The notes below the pieces were generated by a model. The model did not search any database and was not told where the DNA came from. It saw only the letters and a program-made list of their open reading frames with translations. This document shows, piece after piece, positions 10,861-22,770 of a stretch of 64,000 nt of DNA (positions are counted from its first letter, which is position 1; each line of letters starts with the position of its first letter). The translations under genes and the position numbers were made by a program. The DNA is taken from contig NW_004450478.1 of assembly GCF_000321225.1 (NCBI RefSeq), positions 1,768,073 to 1,832,072 of the forward strand. Direction: 5' to 3'. This stretch comes from Odobenus rosmarus divergens (lineage: Eukaryota; Chordata; Mammalia; Carnivora; Odobenidae).

Positions 10861-12015
10861 AAAAATTTAAAAATTTTGTGCATCAAAAGGCATTACCAAC
10901 AGAATAAAAAAACAACCCATAGAATGGGAGAGAATATTTGCAAATTACATATCTGATAAGGAATTAATATCCAGAATATATACAGAATTCCTAAAATTCA
11001 ACAACAGAAAGCAAACAGTACAATCCAAAATGGTCAAAGAACTTGAATAGACATTTCTTCATAGAAGATATCAATTGGCCAATAATCACTAGATGCTCCA
11101 CATCACTAGTCATTAAGAAAATGCAAATCAAAACTACAATGAGATACCACCTCCCATGCATTAGGATGGCTGGCTACTATCAAAAAACAAAAACAAAATA
11201 AAAAAAGAAATAACAAGTATTGATGAGGATGTGGAGAAATTAAAACCCATACGCACTGTTGGTGGGAATGTAAAATTGCACAGTCACTGTGGAAAGCAGT
11301 GTGGCAGTTCTCAAAAAATTAAAAATAGATTTACCATATGATGTAGCAATCCATTTCTGCATATATACCCAAAAGAACTGAAAGCAGGATCTCAGATATT
11401 TGTATATCCATGTTCCTAGCAGAATTCACAACAACTAAAATGTGGAAGTAACCTAAGTTTCATCAACAGATGGATAGATAAGCAGAATGTAGTATGTGCA
11501 TACAAGGAAATATTATTCAGTCTTAGAAAGGAAGGGACTTCTAACACATGCTACAACACAGATGAACCTCGGAGACATTATGCTAAGTGAAATAAGCCAA
11601 TCACCAAAAGAAAAATACTGTATAATTCCACTTATATGAGGTACTTAAAGTAGTCAAAATCATAGAGTTAGAAAGCAGAATGGTGGTTGCCAAGGGGCAG
11701 TGGGAAAAGGCACTAGGGAGATACTGTTTAACAGGTGTAATTTAGTCTTGCAAGATAAAAAGAGTTCTGGAGATAAATGGAGGTGATGGTTGCACAAGAA
11801 CATGAACATACTTAACACCACTCAACCATACACTTAAAAATGGCTGAGATGTTAAATTTTATGTTGTGTGTATTGTGTCACAATTCAAAAGATGCAAAAA
11901 AGGGAGACTGGAGAAGTGCAGTTCTAGCATGTGACTGGAGAACAGAAAGTTGGAACTAGCTCTTACAAGTACCACCTGACAATGACAGTCCCCTTCCCAG
12001 GGTACTGAGTCGTAC

Positions 12016-12051
12016 TAATGGCAATTAGGACATGTTAATGGCAATTAGGAC
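12016..12051. repeat. Tandem pair, 19-bp period
   Basis: TAATGGCAATTAGGACA at 12016-12032 is repeated exactly at 12035-12051 with TG between. Confidence 0.9.
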
Positions 12052-12127
12052 AATGGCCCTGTTTCCCATAGGAATATATATTTATTCACTAAATGTATGT
12101 ATTGGAATCTTGCTCAGATCTTCCCCC

Positions 12128-13540
12128 CACCCAGCTTTATTGTAATATAATTGACAAAAAGTGTGCAATGTGGAGCACCTGGGTGGTACAGTTGGTTAAG
12201 CATCCCACTCGGTTTTGGCCCAGCTGGCCACCTCAGGGTCGTGAGATCGAGCCCTGCATCAGGCTCCACACTCAGCATGGCATCTGCTTGAGATTCTCTC
12301 TCCCTCTCCCTGCCCCTCCCGCTCACGCTCTCTCTCTCTGTCTTTAAAATAAATAAATAAATTTTTTTAAAAGTGTACAATGTGATGATTTGATATATAC
12401 ACGTATTATGAAAAGATTTTTCCCATTAAAGTCAGTTAACACATCCCTCACCTCACATATTTATCTTTTTTTTTCAGTGAGAACATTTAAGTTCTATTCT
12501 CTCAGTGAATCTTAATCACACAGTACAGTGTTATCAACTATGTCACCATGCTATACATTAGATTCTCAACATTATTCATCTTATAACTGAAAGTGTATAC
12601 CCTTTTACCAACCTCTCCCTATTTCCCCGACTCCAGCCCCTGGCAACCATTTTTCTACTCATTTTTTCCTATGAGTTTGACTTTTTTCTTCTTTTTAAAG
12701 ATTCCACATGTAAGTGAAAGAGTAAGCATTTGTTTTTCTCTCTCTGGCTCACTTAGCATAATGCCCTCCAGGTTCATCCATGTTGTTGCAAATGATATTT
12801 TTTTCATTCTTTTTTAAGGCTGAATAATATTCCATCATTGATACACATATAAATATTTTTATCCATTCATCCGTTGGTGGACACTTGGATTGTTTCCATA
12901 CCTTGGCTATTGTGAATGCTGCTATAAACATGAGAATATAGCAATTTCTTCGACATAATGGTTTTGTGTCCTTTGGATATACATCATAAGTTATTAGTTC
13001 TATTTTTAATTTCTTGAGGAACCTCCAAACTGTTTTCCATAGTGGCCATACCAGTGAACATTTCTATCAACAGGGTTCCTGTTTTTCTACATCCTTGCCA
13101 GCATCAGTTATCTCTTGTCTTTTTGGTAATAGCCATCCTAATAGTTGTGAGATGATACCTTATTGTGGATTTGATTTGCATTTCCCAAATAATTAGTGAT
13201 GTTGAGCACATTTTCATGCATCTGTTTGCCATTTGTATGTGTTCATTGGAAAAATGTCTATCCAAGTCCTTTGCCCATTTCTAATTGGGTTATTTGGGTT
13301 TTTTTGCTATTGAGTTGTATGATTTCCTTGCATATCTTTGATATTAACTACTTATCATTAATTTGGCGTGCAAATATCTTCTCTCATTCCATAGGTTGCC
13401 TTTTCATTTTGTTAATGATTCCCTTTGAGGTACAGAAGCTTTTGAGTTTGATGTATATTTTTACTTTACTTGTTATTTTTACTTTGGTTGCCTTTGCTGT
13501 TGGTTTCAAATCCAAAAGGCTGAAGACAAGATCGAAATTA
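12128..13540 (-). mobile_element. L1 LINE 3' part, antisense, split by a Can-SINE
   Basis: On the + strand it begins at the L1 3' end (ACCCAGCTTTATTGTAATAT) and proceeds through 3' UTR (CAGCCCCTGGCAACC) into ORF2. Minus-strand translation at 12749-12931 contains the ORF2 tail motif MEYYSALKKN and the downstream DEPGGH. The remaining frame at 13196-13603 is antisense shadow. Homology fades near 13520-13540. Stop codons and gaps show it is dead. Confidence 0.88.
12173..12368 (+). mobile_element. Can-SINE with TSD
   Basis: Head GAGCACCTGGGTGGTACAG, then CTCCACACTCAGCATGGC and TGCTTGAGATTCTCTCTCCC, a CT-rich stretch and AAATAAATAAATAAATTTTT. The TSD AAAAGTGTGCAATGTG (12157-12172) matches 12369-12384 with one mismatch. 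It is inserted in the 3' end of an antisense L1. Confidence 0.95.
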
Positions 13541-14194
13541 CTGCTGTTCAGTCAAGAGCTGGATAGAGTCTGGGCCAGAGATAGAAATTCAGAAAAAAAG
13601 TGAGGAGGTTTCATGGAGACAGAGCCTTGGTAAGACCTCAGCTCATTTTCATCAATTCATGATGTGTAGGGGTTGGTCTAGTTTTAAGAACTATCTATGG
13701 GACAGAGTGAAATTTACTCTTGGGCTTTCATCTGATAAGTAGCGATTGATGTTTGGTCTCTTGTTCCAAATCTCAGGTTGAGATAAAGGTCTAAACTGAA
13801 GGAAAATTTGTCCACAATAAAAAAAAAAATGGTTTTACAATTTATCCATTCAATTGTTCCTAAATTCTCCTGCTTTTCTGGGTCACCTTTCCCTTCATCC
13901 AAATAATTGGTATGGGTCACTGCCATCTTATGTGCTTTGGGGAAGAAAGTGCCTTTCCTCTTCCCCTGTATTTCCAGGTCTTTCTGATCTCCTATTACTC
14001 ATAGTTTCTGTTCCTTCTTAATTCTTAATTCCTACTTAACTCTCTTGACTCCTGCAGCTGTCGCCTCTGCCCATCATGCCACATAAGGCCAGTGCTCTTC
14101 CTCCTGCATTCACCAAAGCACCACCACCACCAGGCTGTTCTGTGTAACAGATATCCGCATAGGTTTTGAGGATAATAGGGCCATACCAACATTC
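13541..14194. other. Unique sequence, nothing recognised
   Basis: It holds an A run at 13820-13829. No repeat family or gene could be supported. Confidence 0.5.
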
Positions 14195-14345
14195 ATTTAT
14201 TCCATTTAGTAAACAGATTTTAGCACCATCTATCATTTACACATTTTTCTAGGTGCTGGGCATAAAGCATTGAACAATAAAGATAAAAATTTCTGTCTTC
14301 ATATTGCTTATATTTTGTTTGAGACCAAGACAATAAGTAATTTTT
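14195..14345 (-). mobile_element. L2 LINE 3'-end fragment, antisense
   Basis: The + strand reads ATTCATTTATTCCATTTAGT, then TTTTTCTAGGTGCTGGGCAT, GCATTGAACAATAAAGA and CAATAAGTAA. This is the antisense L2 3' end. Confidence 0.55.
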
Positions 14346-14479
14346 AAAACTACATTAAGGTTGCCATTCCCTTTCTTTGTTAAACAAGTAGTTCTACTAT
14401 TACTTAAGAATCTAGGGGTGGGAACTGGGCTTGGTTTCTTTAAAGAGTTGCTTATTCTTTCCCACAGCTCTGTTTCTCT

Positions 14480-14501
14480 GAAGAAGAAGAAGAAGAAGAA
14501 G
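14480..14501. repeat. (GAA)7 microsatellite
   Basis: Seven uninterrupted GAA units. Confidence 0.95.
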
Positions 14502-15914
14502 GAAGAACAAAAGGAGGAGAGAAAGGGCATATGGTAGAGATTCCTAATGCTACAGGATTCTCCCTTGCACTCCTACATCCATGAGTAAAGAAAAGCTCCC
14601 CTCACAGGATTCTGAAGAGGAAAGAGTCTGTGCGTGAACTCTGTCTTGGGGCAGTTTGTTTCAGGTTTTTATCTCCTCAAAGGGGCGCAGTCTGACATAT
14701 GAAGTTACCCTCTATCGGTACCAGCTGGAACCTTCCTCCAGGATGGGGTTCCTTTCCTCCTTATCTATATGAAGAGCCTCCCCTACATGTTTGCACTGGT
14801 AGATGATTTTTACTTAGTAGTTAACTCTTTTTTTTCTGGAATGCTCTCAGTTCCCAACTCATGATTAATATTCTTAGTGAATATACTTGCTTTTCATTAT
14901 CTTTGTAATTAACAGGGATGAAATTTTCTCTCTGTGTTGTAACTAATACAGATAGTTTTGTATTTGGTACATTTTGTTATAAAATGGTGCAGAAAAGGGA
15001 GGTTCTCTGGTGGCAGTGGTGGGGTGTGCTCTCTGGTCTCTGACCAGATGAAGATAGTTCCCAAACCCCTCTCAATCACAGGTCACTTTAATTCAAGATC
15101 CACAGATATCCTCACCGGAAGGATAGTCTCACTTGTGCTTTTCCCCCCAAGCCCTTTCTCACTTTCCATTTCAATCTTTCTCCTGAAGCTTCTCTTCTAG
15201 TTCTAGGACTCCTAATCCTTCTCCTCCCTTGACTTCCAAGGGAAAATTTAAGAACAATTCCTTAATGATGCAGAGAATTTTATGTCTTCGTCATCCAACT
15301 GTTCCAATTCTGACTGAGCTCTAAGGTCTACCTTCATATAAATAAATAAGCTGGAACAAAAGAGCCATCATTTACACAGCTGCCCCGTGTTACAGAAGCC
15401 AGTTTGAGTCATCTTTCTTAACTGCGATTTTTCTTTCCTGTTACAAATGCACTGCAGCCAGAGGGAGTAACAGAAGGAAGGTTCTGGCATGGGGAAACAC
15501 GGGTTCGGGACGGACAAATATAAAATTTCAGAAGATACGGGGGTGATGGGCTTTTGCCTAGAGCTGTAGGGATGAAGAATAAGAGATTATGGGAGTTTTT
15601 CAGCTGGAGGTGGGTAAGATTTCTTTTGCAGTTGGAGGGGGATATATAAGGATAAAAAGGAAAGGAGTTTACACTTATATGGGCTTTGGAGACGCTTAAA
15701 TACAGACCCAGAAAAGAGAAACTACCTGATTCCGGATCCTAAATGACATGTTTAGGGGGAGCCAATACAAAACATACACAAACCAGTTATACCAGACACG
15801 TTTTGGGAGAGACACGTTGATGGACAGTGTCAACGCCAGGTTATTTCCCTGAGACAACAGGACGTCCGGAGGACCCCAGCTGTTTTGCTGGGAGGATAAG
15901 GCAACAGTCGGGGG
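14502..15914. other. Unique sequence, mildly CpG-richer at the right
   Basis: No repeat or gene recognised. Between about 15480 and 15945 CpG dinucleotides are more frequent than in most of the window (for example ACACGGGTTCGGGACGGAC and GACGTCCGGAGGACC), with no open frame of note. This could be a regulatory element or a decayed repeat; I cannot tell which. Confidence 0.4.
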
Positions 15915-15990
15915 TCTCGTTTTCCTCAACTATAAAATGCAGGCGTTAGCCTGGATTATTTGTAAGATCCTCCTCATTGCTCACCCTCTA
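15915..15990 (+). mobile_element. MIR-like fragment
   Basis: CTCGTTTTCCTCAACTATAA, AATGCAGGCGTTAGCCTGGA and TTTGTAAGATCCTCC follow the order of the MIR/MIR3 3' half. It is short and diverged. Confidence 0.4.
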
Positions 15991-16294
15991 TAAAAGGTAG
16001 CAGAAGTCAAAGTTTCTAAAATGAATGTTTTTGTTTTTAATATGCTGGAGGACATGGAACAAGTGAAGAGACAATTTGGTGACTAGTTTGTTCATGGTAG
16101 ACAGCCAAATGGGATAAGTCGATCCCAAAGAAGTTTTTTTGGCCTAATTTTCCGGTTTGGCTGTCTGGCAGTGTCAAAATAACTGCTAATTGCCAAATTT
16201 TTCTCTTGCTTTTCTGTACACTTAGCCAAAACTCTCCAGTGCATAAAAGCACATGCTACCACTGCTCAGGTCACCCGTGTGTATCCCGTGTTTA

Positions 16295-16494
16295 TTTTAT
16301 TATTTTTTTAAGATTTTATTTATTTATTTGACAGAGAGAGGCAGCGAGAGCAGGAACACAAGCAGGGGGAGTGGGAGAGGGAGAAGCAGGCTTCCCGCCA
16401 AGCAGGGAGCCTGATGCGGGGCTCGATCCCAGGACCCTGGGATCATGACCTGAGCCAAAGGCAGACGCTTAATGACTGAGCCACCCAGGCGCCC
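16295..16494 (-). mobile_element. Can-SINE, antisense
   Basis: Reading right to left: head GGGCGCCTGGGTGGCTCAG, GGTCATGATCCCAGGGTCCT, GCTTGGCGGGAAGCC, CT-rich middle, CAAATAAATAAATAAAATCT tail. An imperfect TSD is visible: TATCCCGTGTTTA near 16282-16294 and TATCCCACTGTTTA near 16496-16509. Confidence 0.95.
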
Positions 16495-16687
16495 TTATCC
16501 CACTGTTTAAAATAACGCATATGTAGTCGTTGTTCGGTGTTCAGGGGGAATTTCCACAAATAGGGAATGGTAAGAACCGGTAGCTAAACGTCTGGCTCCC
16601 AAACTTGCTGCACAATGGTTTCTCCCAGGCAACATTTGGGACCGTAGGACGAGCTTAAGCCTGAGACTTCCAAACTGAGCATCAGTC

Positions 16688-16857
16688 AGTAGTTCCCAAC
16701 TTTTACTGCGTTTGAAATTACCCAGAGATCTTTAAAAATACGGATACTTGGGTCCTCCCACCTCCACCAAACATTGCGATTGAAAAAGGCCTTAGAGTTA
16801 GGAATCATAAAAGTTCCCCAGGTGATTCCAATGCAGAGCAATGTTTGGGAACCACGA
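16688..16857. mobile_element. hAT-type MITE relic (MER5-like)
   Basis: A short element with degraded terminal inverted repeats: AGTTCCCAACTTT at the left and GTTTGGGAACCAC at the right. Internal landmarks ACTTGGGTCCTCCCACCTCC and AAAGTTCCCCAGGTGATTCC resemble MER5A. Non-autonomous, no coding capacity. Confidence 0.6.
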
Positions 16858-16919
16858 TGTAAATTAATAAAGGGAGATGGTTTAGCTTCTGTACAGTCCA
16901 TTTCTTGCACTGCTTGGGT

Positions 16920-17130
16920 CTGTGGCAATGTGGTAAAGAGCAAAGCTTCTGGATCTTGCTCTATTGTTTCTGGGTGTATGCATGGACTGGCCAATTAACT
17001 TGGCTTAGCTTGTCTTCTCATTTATATAGTGAAGATAACATGCCTACTCCATAGGTTTGTTCTGAGGAGGAGATGAGTTTGGTAAGCACAGAGTCTGGTA
17101 TCCAGAACTTGATATATTCTAGCCATCATC
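16920..17130 (+). mobile_element. MIR SINE fragment
   Basis: Contains ATGTGGTAAAGAGCAAAGCT (head), then CTTCTCATTTATATAGTGAA, TACTCCATAGGTTTGTTCTG and GGTAAGCACAGAGTCTGGTA, in the order of MIR. Confidence 0.6.
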
Positions 17131-19139
17131 ATATTCTGTTAGAATTTTGAATCTATGTTCCTTATTTACAAGAAAGAAGTCTTTTAATAAGTCACCTGAG
17201 AAAGTTACCATAGGCATTTCCTTACTTATTATCTAAAGATTTCATAATGAATATATATTTCATTAATTTCTGAAAAAGGAAAAAAGATCACCACTGAGAC
17301 TCTCCTTCTCTCCTTCTATCTCCCTTTATTGCTCCTTCTCTTCTTTTGTTCTATAAAATGGGAGTGATTTTGTGATAGTGTTATACAACAGCAATCACAA
17401 ATTGGCATCTAATTTAATTATCTTTATAGCATCTTGTACAAACCTAAGTCAGTAAAGGTAATGAACAGAAAATTTAAGGAATTGTGTTAATCTCCTAGGC
17501 AACAGCAGAAACACTTTTTTTTTTTTTTTTTAATTCTTAATGCCTTGCTGGGCTTTTTGATTAGAGATGCAACTCAAGTCACGTGAAGGAGAACACAACG
17601 AAAACTAATAGGTACTTCTGATGGCTGATGTGCTCACTATTAAATACAGATTATGAAGGTCAATAATTTTATTGACTCTCCCTCATAGTAAGTCTACCTC
17701 TAAAATCATAATGTATAGTGCAATAATCTTAATGTGAAATGGTAAAATTCTATTTTCATCTGATATTTTCTTTCGATTTTTAAAAATTATTAGACCATTG
17801 TAAATGTGAAATCACATATGCTTAGCCCGCCTCGAGCAAAAGTTTTTTGAAGTGTGAGGTGGGGGTAGAGGGATAGGTGCGCTGATTTGGAAGAGGAGTG
17901 GAGGGAATTTTAGGCAAGTCTTCTACGAAAGCCTATGCTGCACCCCAAAGCTTCCCTACTGGGGTGCTTGTGACTGAATCTCAGTGCTGTAATACCGGTC
18001 CCATCCGCCTACGGGGCTCCTACTAGAGCCGGATTTGTTGCTTCTGGCTGACAGCAGCCTCCGCAGCTTGTTTACTTCTGTATGTATGCAAATATTATCA
18101 TTTTTCTTGTGTGTCAAAATGAGAAAAAGGTGTGAAGCACTGTTTAGATAGCACTATTTTTTCAGAGTTTTATATTATTATCATTAGAGTTTCTTTGGGT
18201 ATAAACTTGGATTATTCTATTAGAGAACAAAAAATGAAGAATTCCCAAACATTTCCAAAAGTCATCTAATTTTAAAACATCCTTTTTAATTATGGAGGAA
18301 AACAAAATTAGAGTTTGTTGTCCAAATTATATGATAGAGAGATGACTCTGCAATACATTATAGTATCAAAAACCTGGGCTTTCTCAGCTTGGAAGGGCTA
18401 TTATTATGGATGATTCATTTAGGTCAGAAAAATCCCATTTCAGGACATCCTTGAAAATATAATTAATATAACTCCACTCATGGATTTGGGAGCACTTGGT
18501 ATGCTGTTAGCTGCAAATAATGTCTTCTACATCAAAAAAGAAATTATAACCTTCTTTCTCTTTTCTAGGTTTATGTGTTGCTAAGTTTCACTTGAACTTT
18601 CCTTCAACCTTGAAAATAAATTGGGAAGAAAAGATATGTTTAGGGTGGAGACTGAAATAAGTAATGTAGAATTCCAAGTCAGGGTTAAAGTAAAATAATT
18701 CATTGGTTTGGGGACAGGATGTGGTATAAATAGGAAGACTAGGGGAAGATTGTCCAGAAGCCAGAATTTGGGTTCCAATACTAAAACTTCAGAACTTGAA
18801 ACAACCTTAGACATTTTAAATGAGAAAACTAAGGGCCATAAAAAATTGTAGATTATAGCTCAAGAGTAGAGTGAAATTGTGTGTTTTAGCAATAGTACCT
18901 TCACCAGACAAATTCTCCCGCCCTTAGATCTGGGTAAGTCTCTCCAGTATTAATCCTGCTAAAATCCTGGGATTTTAAAGAGACATCTTTTCGGCATCAA
19001 AAGCCTGACTACCTCCAAATATTTCCTCTTGATTCAAGTAACTGCTGCCCCACCTACCTCATCTTCATATTCTTTCCTGCCTGCCCTCCTCTTTCAAAAA
19101 CGTTTCTCCCCTTGTATTTTTTAGTATACAGATTGCTTT
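17131..19139. other. Unique sequence, nothing recognised
   Basis: It holds a T17 run at 17515-17531 and a possible antisense MIR-like scrap near 18795-18880 (AATGAGAAAACTAAGGGCC). No gene or RNA signal could be supported. Confidence 0.45.
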
Positions 19140-19256
19140 TCTTGAAAAACCTGAAACATCTTTTGAAGCAAGTTTTGGGTCTTTATCATTGTATTTTTGG
19201 ATATAACATAATACTTTGAACCTCTTAGTTGGTTATTAAATATTTGTTAAATAAAC
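19140..19256 (+). mobile_element. Possible L2 3'-end fragment
   Basis: GGGTCTTTATCATTGTATTT followed by CCTCTTAGTTGGTTATTAAA and TATTTGTTAAATAAA resembles the L2 terminus. Weak. Confidence 0.35.
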
Positions 19257-20779
19257 AACCAAAAAATGTCTAACAGAAAAGACCTGAAGTCAATACAAAA
19301 GTAAAAAACAAAATGAAAACCAACCAAACAAGGAATCAAACAACCAAACTGACTTATATATCACTCTCACTGAGCTAGGGGTAAATTGTAGTTGCAAACA
19401 TCCACAGAATGGATCTCTTCTAGATCCCAGCAGGATTTGATCTCCAACCTCCCTGAAGTGTTAGCCGCTCCTCTGCTACGCAAATACACAATGGGCTTCC
19501 AGAGCCACTTGAGTAAGAGCATCCTAGCCTTTGCCATTTTGTTCATGACAAAAGCTAGCACACATTACATCTTGCTTTAATTTTCTTTCTTTCTCCTCAT
19601 GCTTGTTCCTTCTTCTTAGGGACTGTGGCTTGTTCTCACCATAAAAGTCGTTTAAGGATGATGGATTGGCCAAGTACAATTATCTCCCTCCTCAGAGCAC
19701 ATTAAAATGATGCCAAAGGAAAAAAAAAATACTCAAAGGACAAAAAGACAGGAGACAGGACATCTGTGGCCGGGAAATTTCGGTAAATGTTTAACAACGG
19801 GAAAGCACAGTGCAGTGGTAACTGAGTTCAGGGACAGAGGGAAGTTTAGGAGAGCCTCAGGAGAAGCCGAAGAACTGCAAAGAGAAGGACCGCTGGAGGT
19901 GGGAGTGTGTTGCTGGAAAGTGGGGGATGGATTGAGGGTCTGTGTACTGAAAAGCGGCCCATCTCTTCCTTCTGCTCCTTCCCTTGCTCTGCAGCTAAAC
20001 ATCTCTAGCTGCTTGCTCCCTTGCAGGAACTCAAATGAGTCTGCTCTGGAGAAATGGAAGTATATACCAGGAAGACTACTGCTCTCCTCTTCATGCAGTG
20101 GCAACCCACCCCAGGTCATACAATGAGGCTTACCATCTCACACCTCCAAACATCACAAGAGAGATTCTCGGCTCCCAATAGTTTAAAAAAAATCCTGGAA
20201 TCGAGTCTCATTGGATTGACTTGGGTTATTTGTTATTTCTGCACCAATCAATATGTCCAGGGAGGATTGATGCACTGATTAACTGGACCCAGGATACATG
20301 GAGTAGGTCACGGATGATTCCATAGGAAGAATAATGGGCTATGTTATTAGAAAAGAAGTGGATTCTGGGGCAGCAACAACCTTATCCTCTGTGTCGCTCC
20401 CAGTATAAAGCGCACAGGCTGACTATAGGTAGCTTGATGTGAGCCAGAACCAATCTCTGGGCCAACCAGCTGGGATCACGATTTGCTCAGGATACAAAAC
20501 ATGGGAACATATGTATAATGAATTATATCCGACTGCTCTCCTCAGAAGGAGTCAGTGGCCAGAAAACATTTTTCTAAGGCCTTTTCCAAAAACATGAAAC
20601 TTTGTCTGCTTTCAAATATTTTCAAAGACTTCTTAAATTTCCTTAGTGGGTCTGCTCCAGCACAGCCCCCATTGTCAGAAAATTCCCTTTGCACTCTTAA
20701 TTTGATCTAATCCTTCTATTTTGTGCACACTATCTCTTAATGTAGCTGGACAAATTCTCCGTGTTATACATGCTTATGC
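19257..20779. other. Unique sequence with one exon-like patch
   Basis: No repeat recognised. At 19961-19995 a long pyrimidine tract ends in TTGCTCTGCAG, a second TTGCAG ends at 20026, and a donor-like CCCCAG|GTCATA lies at 20113. Overlapping frames of 139 codons (+, 19707-20126) and 128 codons (-, 19733-20119) cover the patch, but their products resemble no protein I know, and open frames on both strands argue for chance composition. Confidence 0.3.
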
Positions 20780-21060
20780 TTGAAGATAATTCTAAAAATT
20801 TCTCCCAAAATGAATGACTTTTGTCTTTAACCACCATATTTTGTTTTCCAAACCTTTCATCATCATTGTGGGTCTCCTCTGAACTGCCTCCAGATTTTCT
20901 GCATTTGTGTCAAGCTGTGGAGTCCAATACCGAATATAATAATCTGGGGAGATTCCCACAACAAAGTAAGGGCAATTGCATAGGGAAATAGAATATTTTA
21001 CTTTTGCCTATAGCACTTCATCGTTTTAAAAAGACCTTCCCAGGCATTATTATGTCATTT
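20780..21060 (-). mobile_element. CR1/L3-like LINE relic, antisense
   Basis: The + strand order (AAACCTTTCATCATCATTGT, GGTCTCCTCTGAACTGCCTC, CAGATTTTCTGCATTTGTGT, TGGAGTCCAATACCGAATAT, ATCTGGGGAGATTCC) parallels the antisense 3' part of CR1/L3 elements. It is one of the oldest repeats here and heavily diverged. Confidence 0.55.
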
Positions 21061-21277
21061 GAGGTATAAGTGTTGCCTTATCCTCCTTCTAAACCCTGAT
21101 GGTGGATGTGGGTCTCTGTTGAGTCAGGTCCAGACTGGGAAAGCTCGGAGCTCCAGTTTGGGGTCATTTCCAAGGTGGTTCCAAGGCTGCATCAGAAGTT
21201 CATGTTTCTTTATCCTTTCTTTGGACCAGAAGCAATCTTGAGGATGGTATAAATCATGAGGGCTTTCCATGGTCTGG

Positions 21278-21465
21278 ACCAGCATGGTCCAATATAACTT
21301 TCGGTGATGATGAAGTGGTCTCCGTCTCTGCTGTCCAATATGGTAGCTACTAGTCACATGTGGAAATGTGACTAGTGCAACAGAGGAACAGAATTTTTCC
21401 TTTCTCTACCTTTATTTAAATTCAAATATAAATAGTTACATGTGGCTAGTGGCACAAGCTCTGGA
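21278..21465. mobile_element. hAT/Charlie-type MITE relic
   Basis: CATGGTCCAATATAACTTTC, then TGCTGTCCAATATGGTAGCT, ACTAGTCACATGTGG, TGTGACTAGTGCAAC, ATTTAAATTCAAATATAAAT and ACATGTGGCTAGTGGC. This order is that of a common mammalian hAT MITE whose ends read CTGTCCAATA. I do not commit to the MER number. Confidence 0.65.
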
Positions 21466-22309
21466 CCATCCTTAAATTTGGGTCCAAGTTGAACTGGTTT
21501 CTGAGACAGAGGTGCAAGGCAATTTGATAGATCTTCATATTTTAGAAAGAATTTTATGGGTGAGAAGCATCTTAGTGGAATCTCAGTGTTTTCCCATCAT
21601 ATTCATTTTTATGCATCTCAGTGTTATTTGATTAAATATATCTTCTTCCTCAGGAATGCTAGCACTGTGTGACGATGGTTTTCTTCAGAAATAGGTTAAT
21701 AGATACTTAGCTCTGTGCTCAAGTACATTTACATGGGCACAGCAACAAAACCGTGGGGTACCTAGACGGTGAATAAGCATGTTTTTGCAAAGATAAGTCT
21801 TCAAAGAGGCTGAGTTCTAACTATCCATCTGAGACCCAGACCAATACTGCTGACCCATGACAGTGTAGCATTTCATTTACGCATGACACATTTATTGGCA
21901 TGAAAATGTTATATTAAAGGATATACACAATATGAAACTTGACCAGTTCAATTCAACTTCTGATCCATCTTTGGGCTACAGTTTTTGCTGAGTTTAGTGT
22001 TTAAAGCATCCTAAAATCCAGAAGCAGTTAACAGATCAGCGAGGAAGTGAGTGCAGAGTCACTCTTCTATTCTTGCAGATATAAACTCCCCACATTGTAA
22101 ATTTGTGGAGAGCTTTGGCCTTATGTTCCCCTCCCTCTTATAGGCCTTTATTTCTCTTTATACGGCTTTATTTCTCTTTAAAAGTCAAGTAGCTTCATTT
22201 ATAAATATATATTTGTTGACTGCATTATTGCTTTCTTCTTACGATCTTTTCTTTCTTCCAGTTTGCTTTTTTCCTTGAAGTAACCTTAAATTTCCAACAT
22301 TCCTTCCTC
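21466..22309. other. Unique sequence, nothing recognised
   Basis: A small duplication around 22142-22180 (CTTTATTTCTCTTTA twice) is the only structure noted. Confidence 0.5.
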
Positions 22310-22770
22310 TCTTCAATTTTAGCTGATGACCTTGCTTCTGATTTCACGGAGAATATGTCAGCTATTAGAAAAGCATTTCTCTTCCAACATCACATCGACA
22401 CTGAACTACTTGCATTTCTACCCAGTACACTCTGCTTTCCCTCCCTTACTGTGCCTTTATAATGGATAAACCACCTGTGCTGCGATCCCTGGCCAGGCCC
22501 TCACAGACACATCCGAGCCCATCTCTGCTTGGCTGCCAAGGGGTGTTGCTTCTGAAATTATTATCTCTTTCCCATGATCCTTTCCTTCCTTATTAGATTC
22601 TTCCCATCCCCATTTTAGGCTGGCTTTGATATCACTCGTACGCAGACAGCGAAAGCTCTTATTCAGAGCTTCTTAATTCCAACATTTCCAGCTACTGACA
22701 CACATCTCTGCTTCATTCTACAGCAAATACCACAAAAGAGCTCTCCTTACTCAATGACTCTACTTTTAAC
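22310..22770 (+). mobile_element. L2 LINE, ORF2-region fragment
   Basis: TTAGCTGATGACCTTGCTTC, ATTTCACGGAGAATATGTCA, GCTATTAGAAAAGCATTTCT and later CAGCTACTGACACACATCTC, TGCTTCATTCTACAGCAAAT match, in order, the L2 segment upstream of the reverse-transcriptase core. No intact frame remains. Confidence 0.6.

Larger units (their letters stand above)
9955..11895 (+). mobile_element. L1 LINE, 5'-truncated, sense, split by two Can-SINEs
   Basis: Runs from the ORF2 C-terminal region (AGACAGACATACAGACCAAT, GATGTGGAGAAATTAAAACC) into the 3' UTR (ATGGTTGCACAAGAACATGA, CACTTAAAAATGGC). The ORF2-tail relic EYYSVLERKG can be read at about 11510-11540. It carries stop codons and gaps and is dead. It looks like an old L1M-type element. 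Two Can-SINEs (10304-10490 and 10673-10860) interrupt it. Confidence 0.85.

Noticed and set aside
12749..12931. Minus-strand frame with MEYYSALKKN
   Set aside because: It is the ORF2 C-terminal relic of the L1 at 12128-13540, truncated and dead, not a host gene.
13196..13603. 135-codon + strand frame with membrane-like composition
   Set aside because: It is the antisense shadow of L1 ORF2 sequence; the hydrophobic look comes from T-rich antisense L1.
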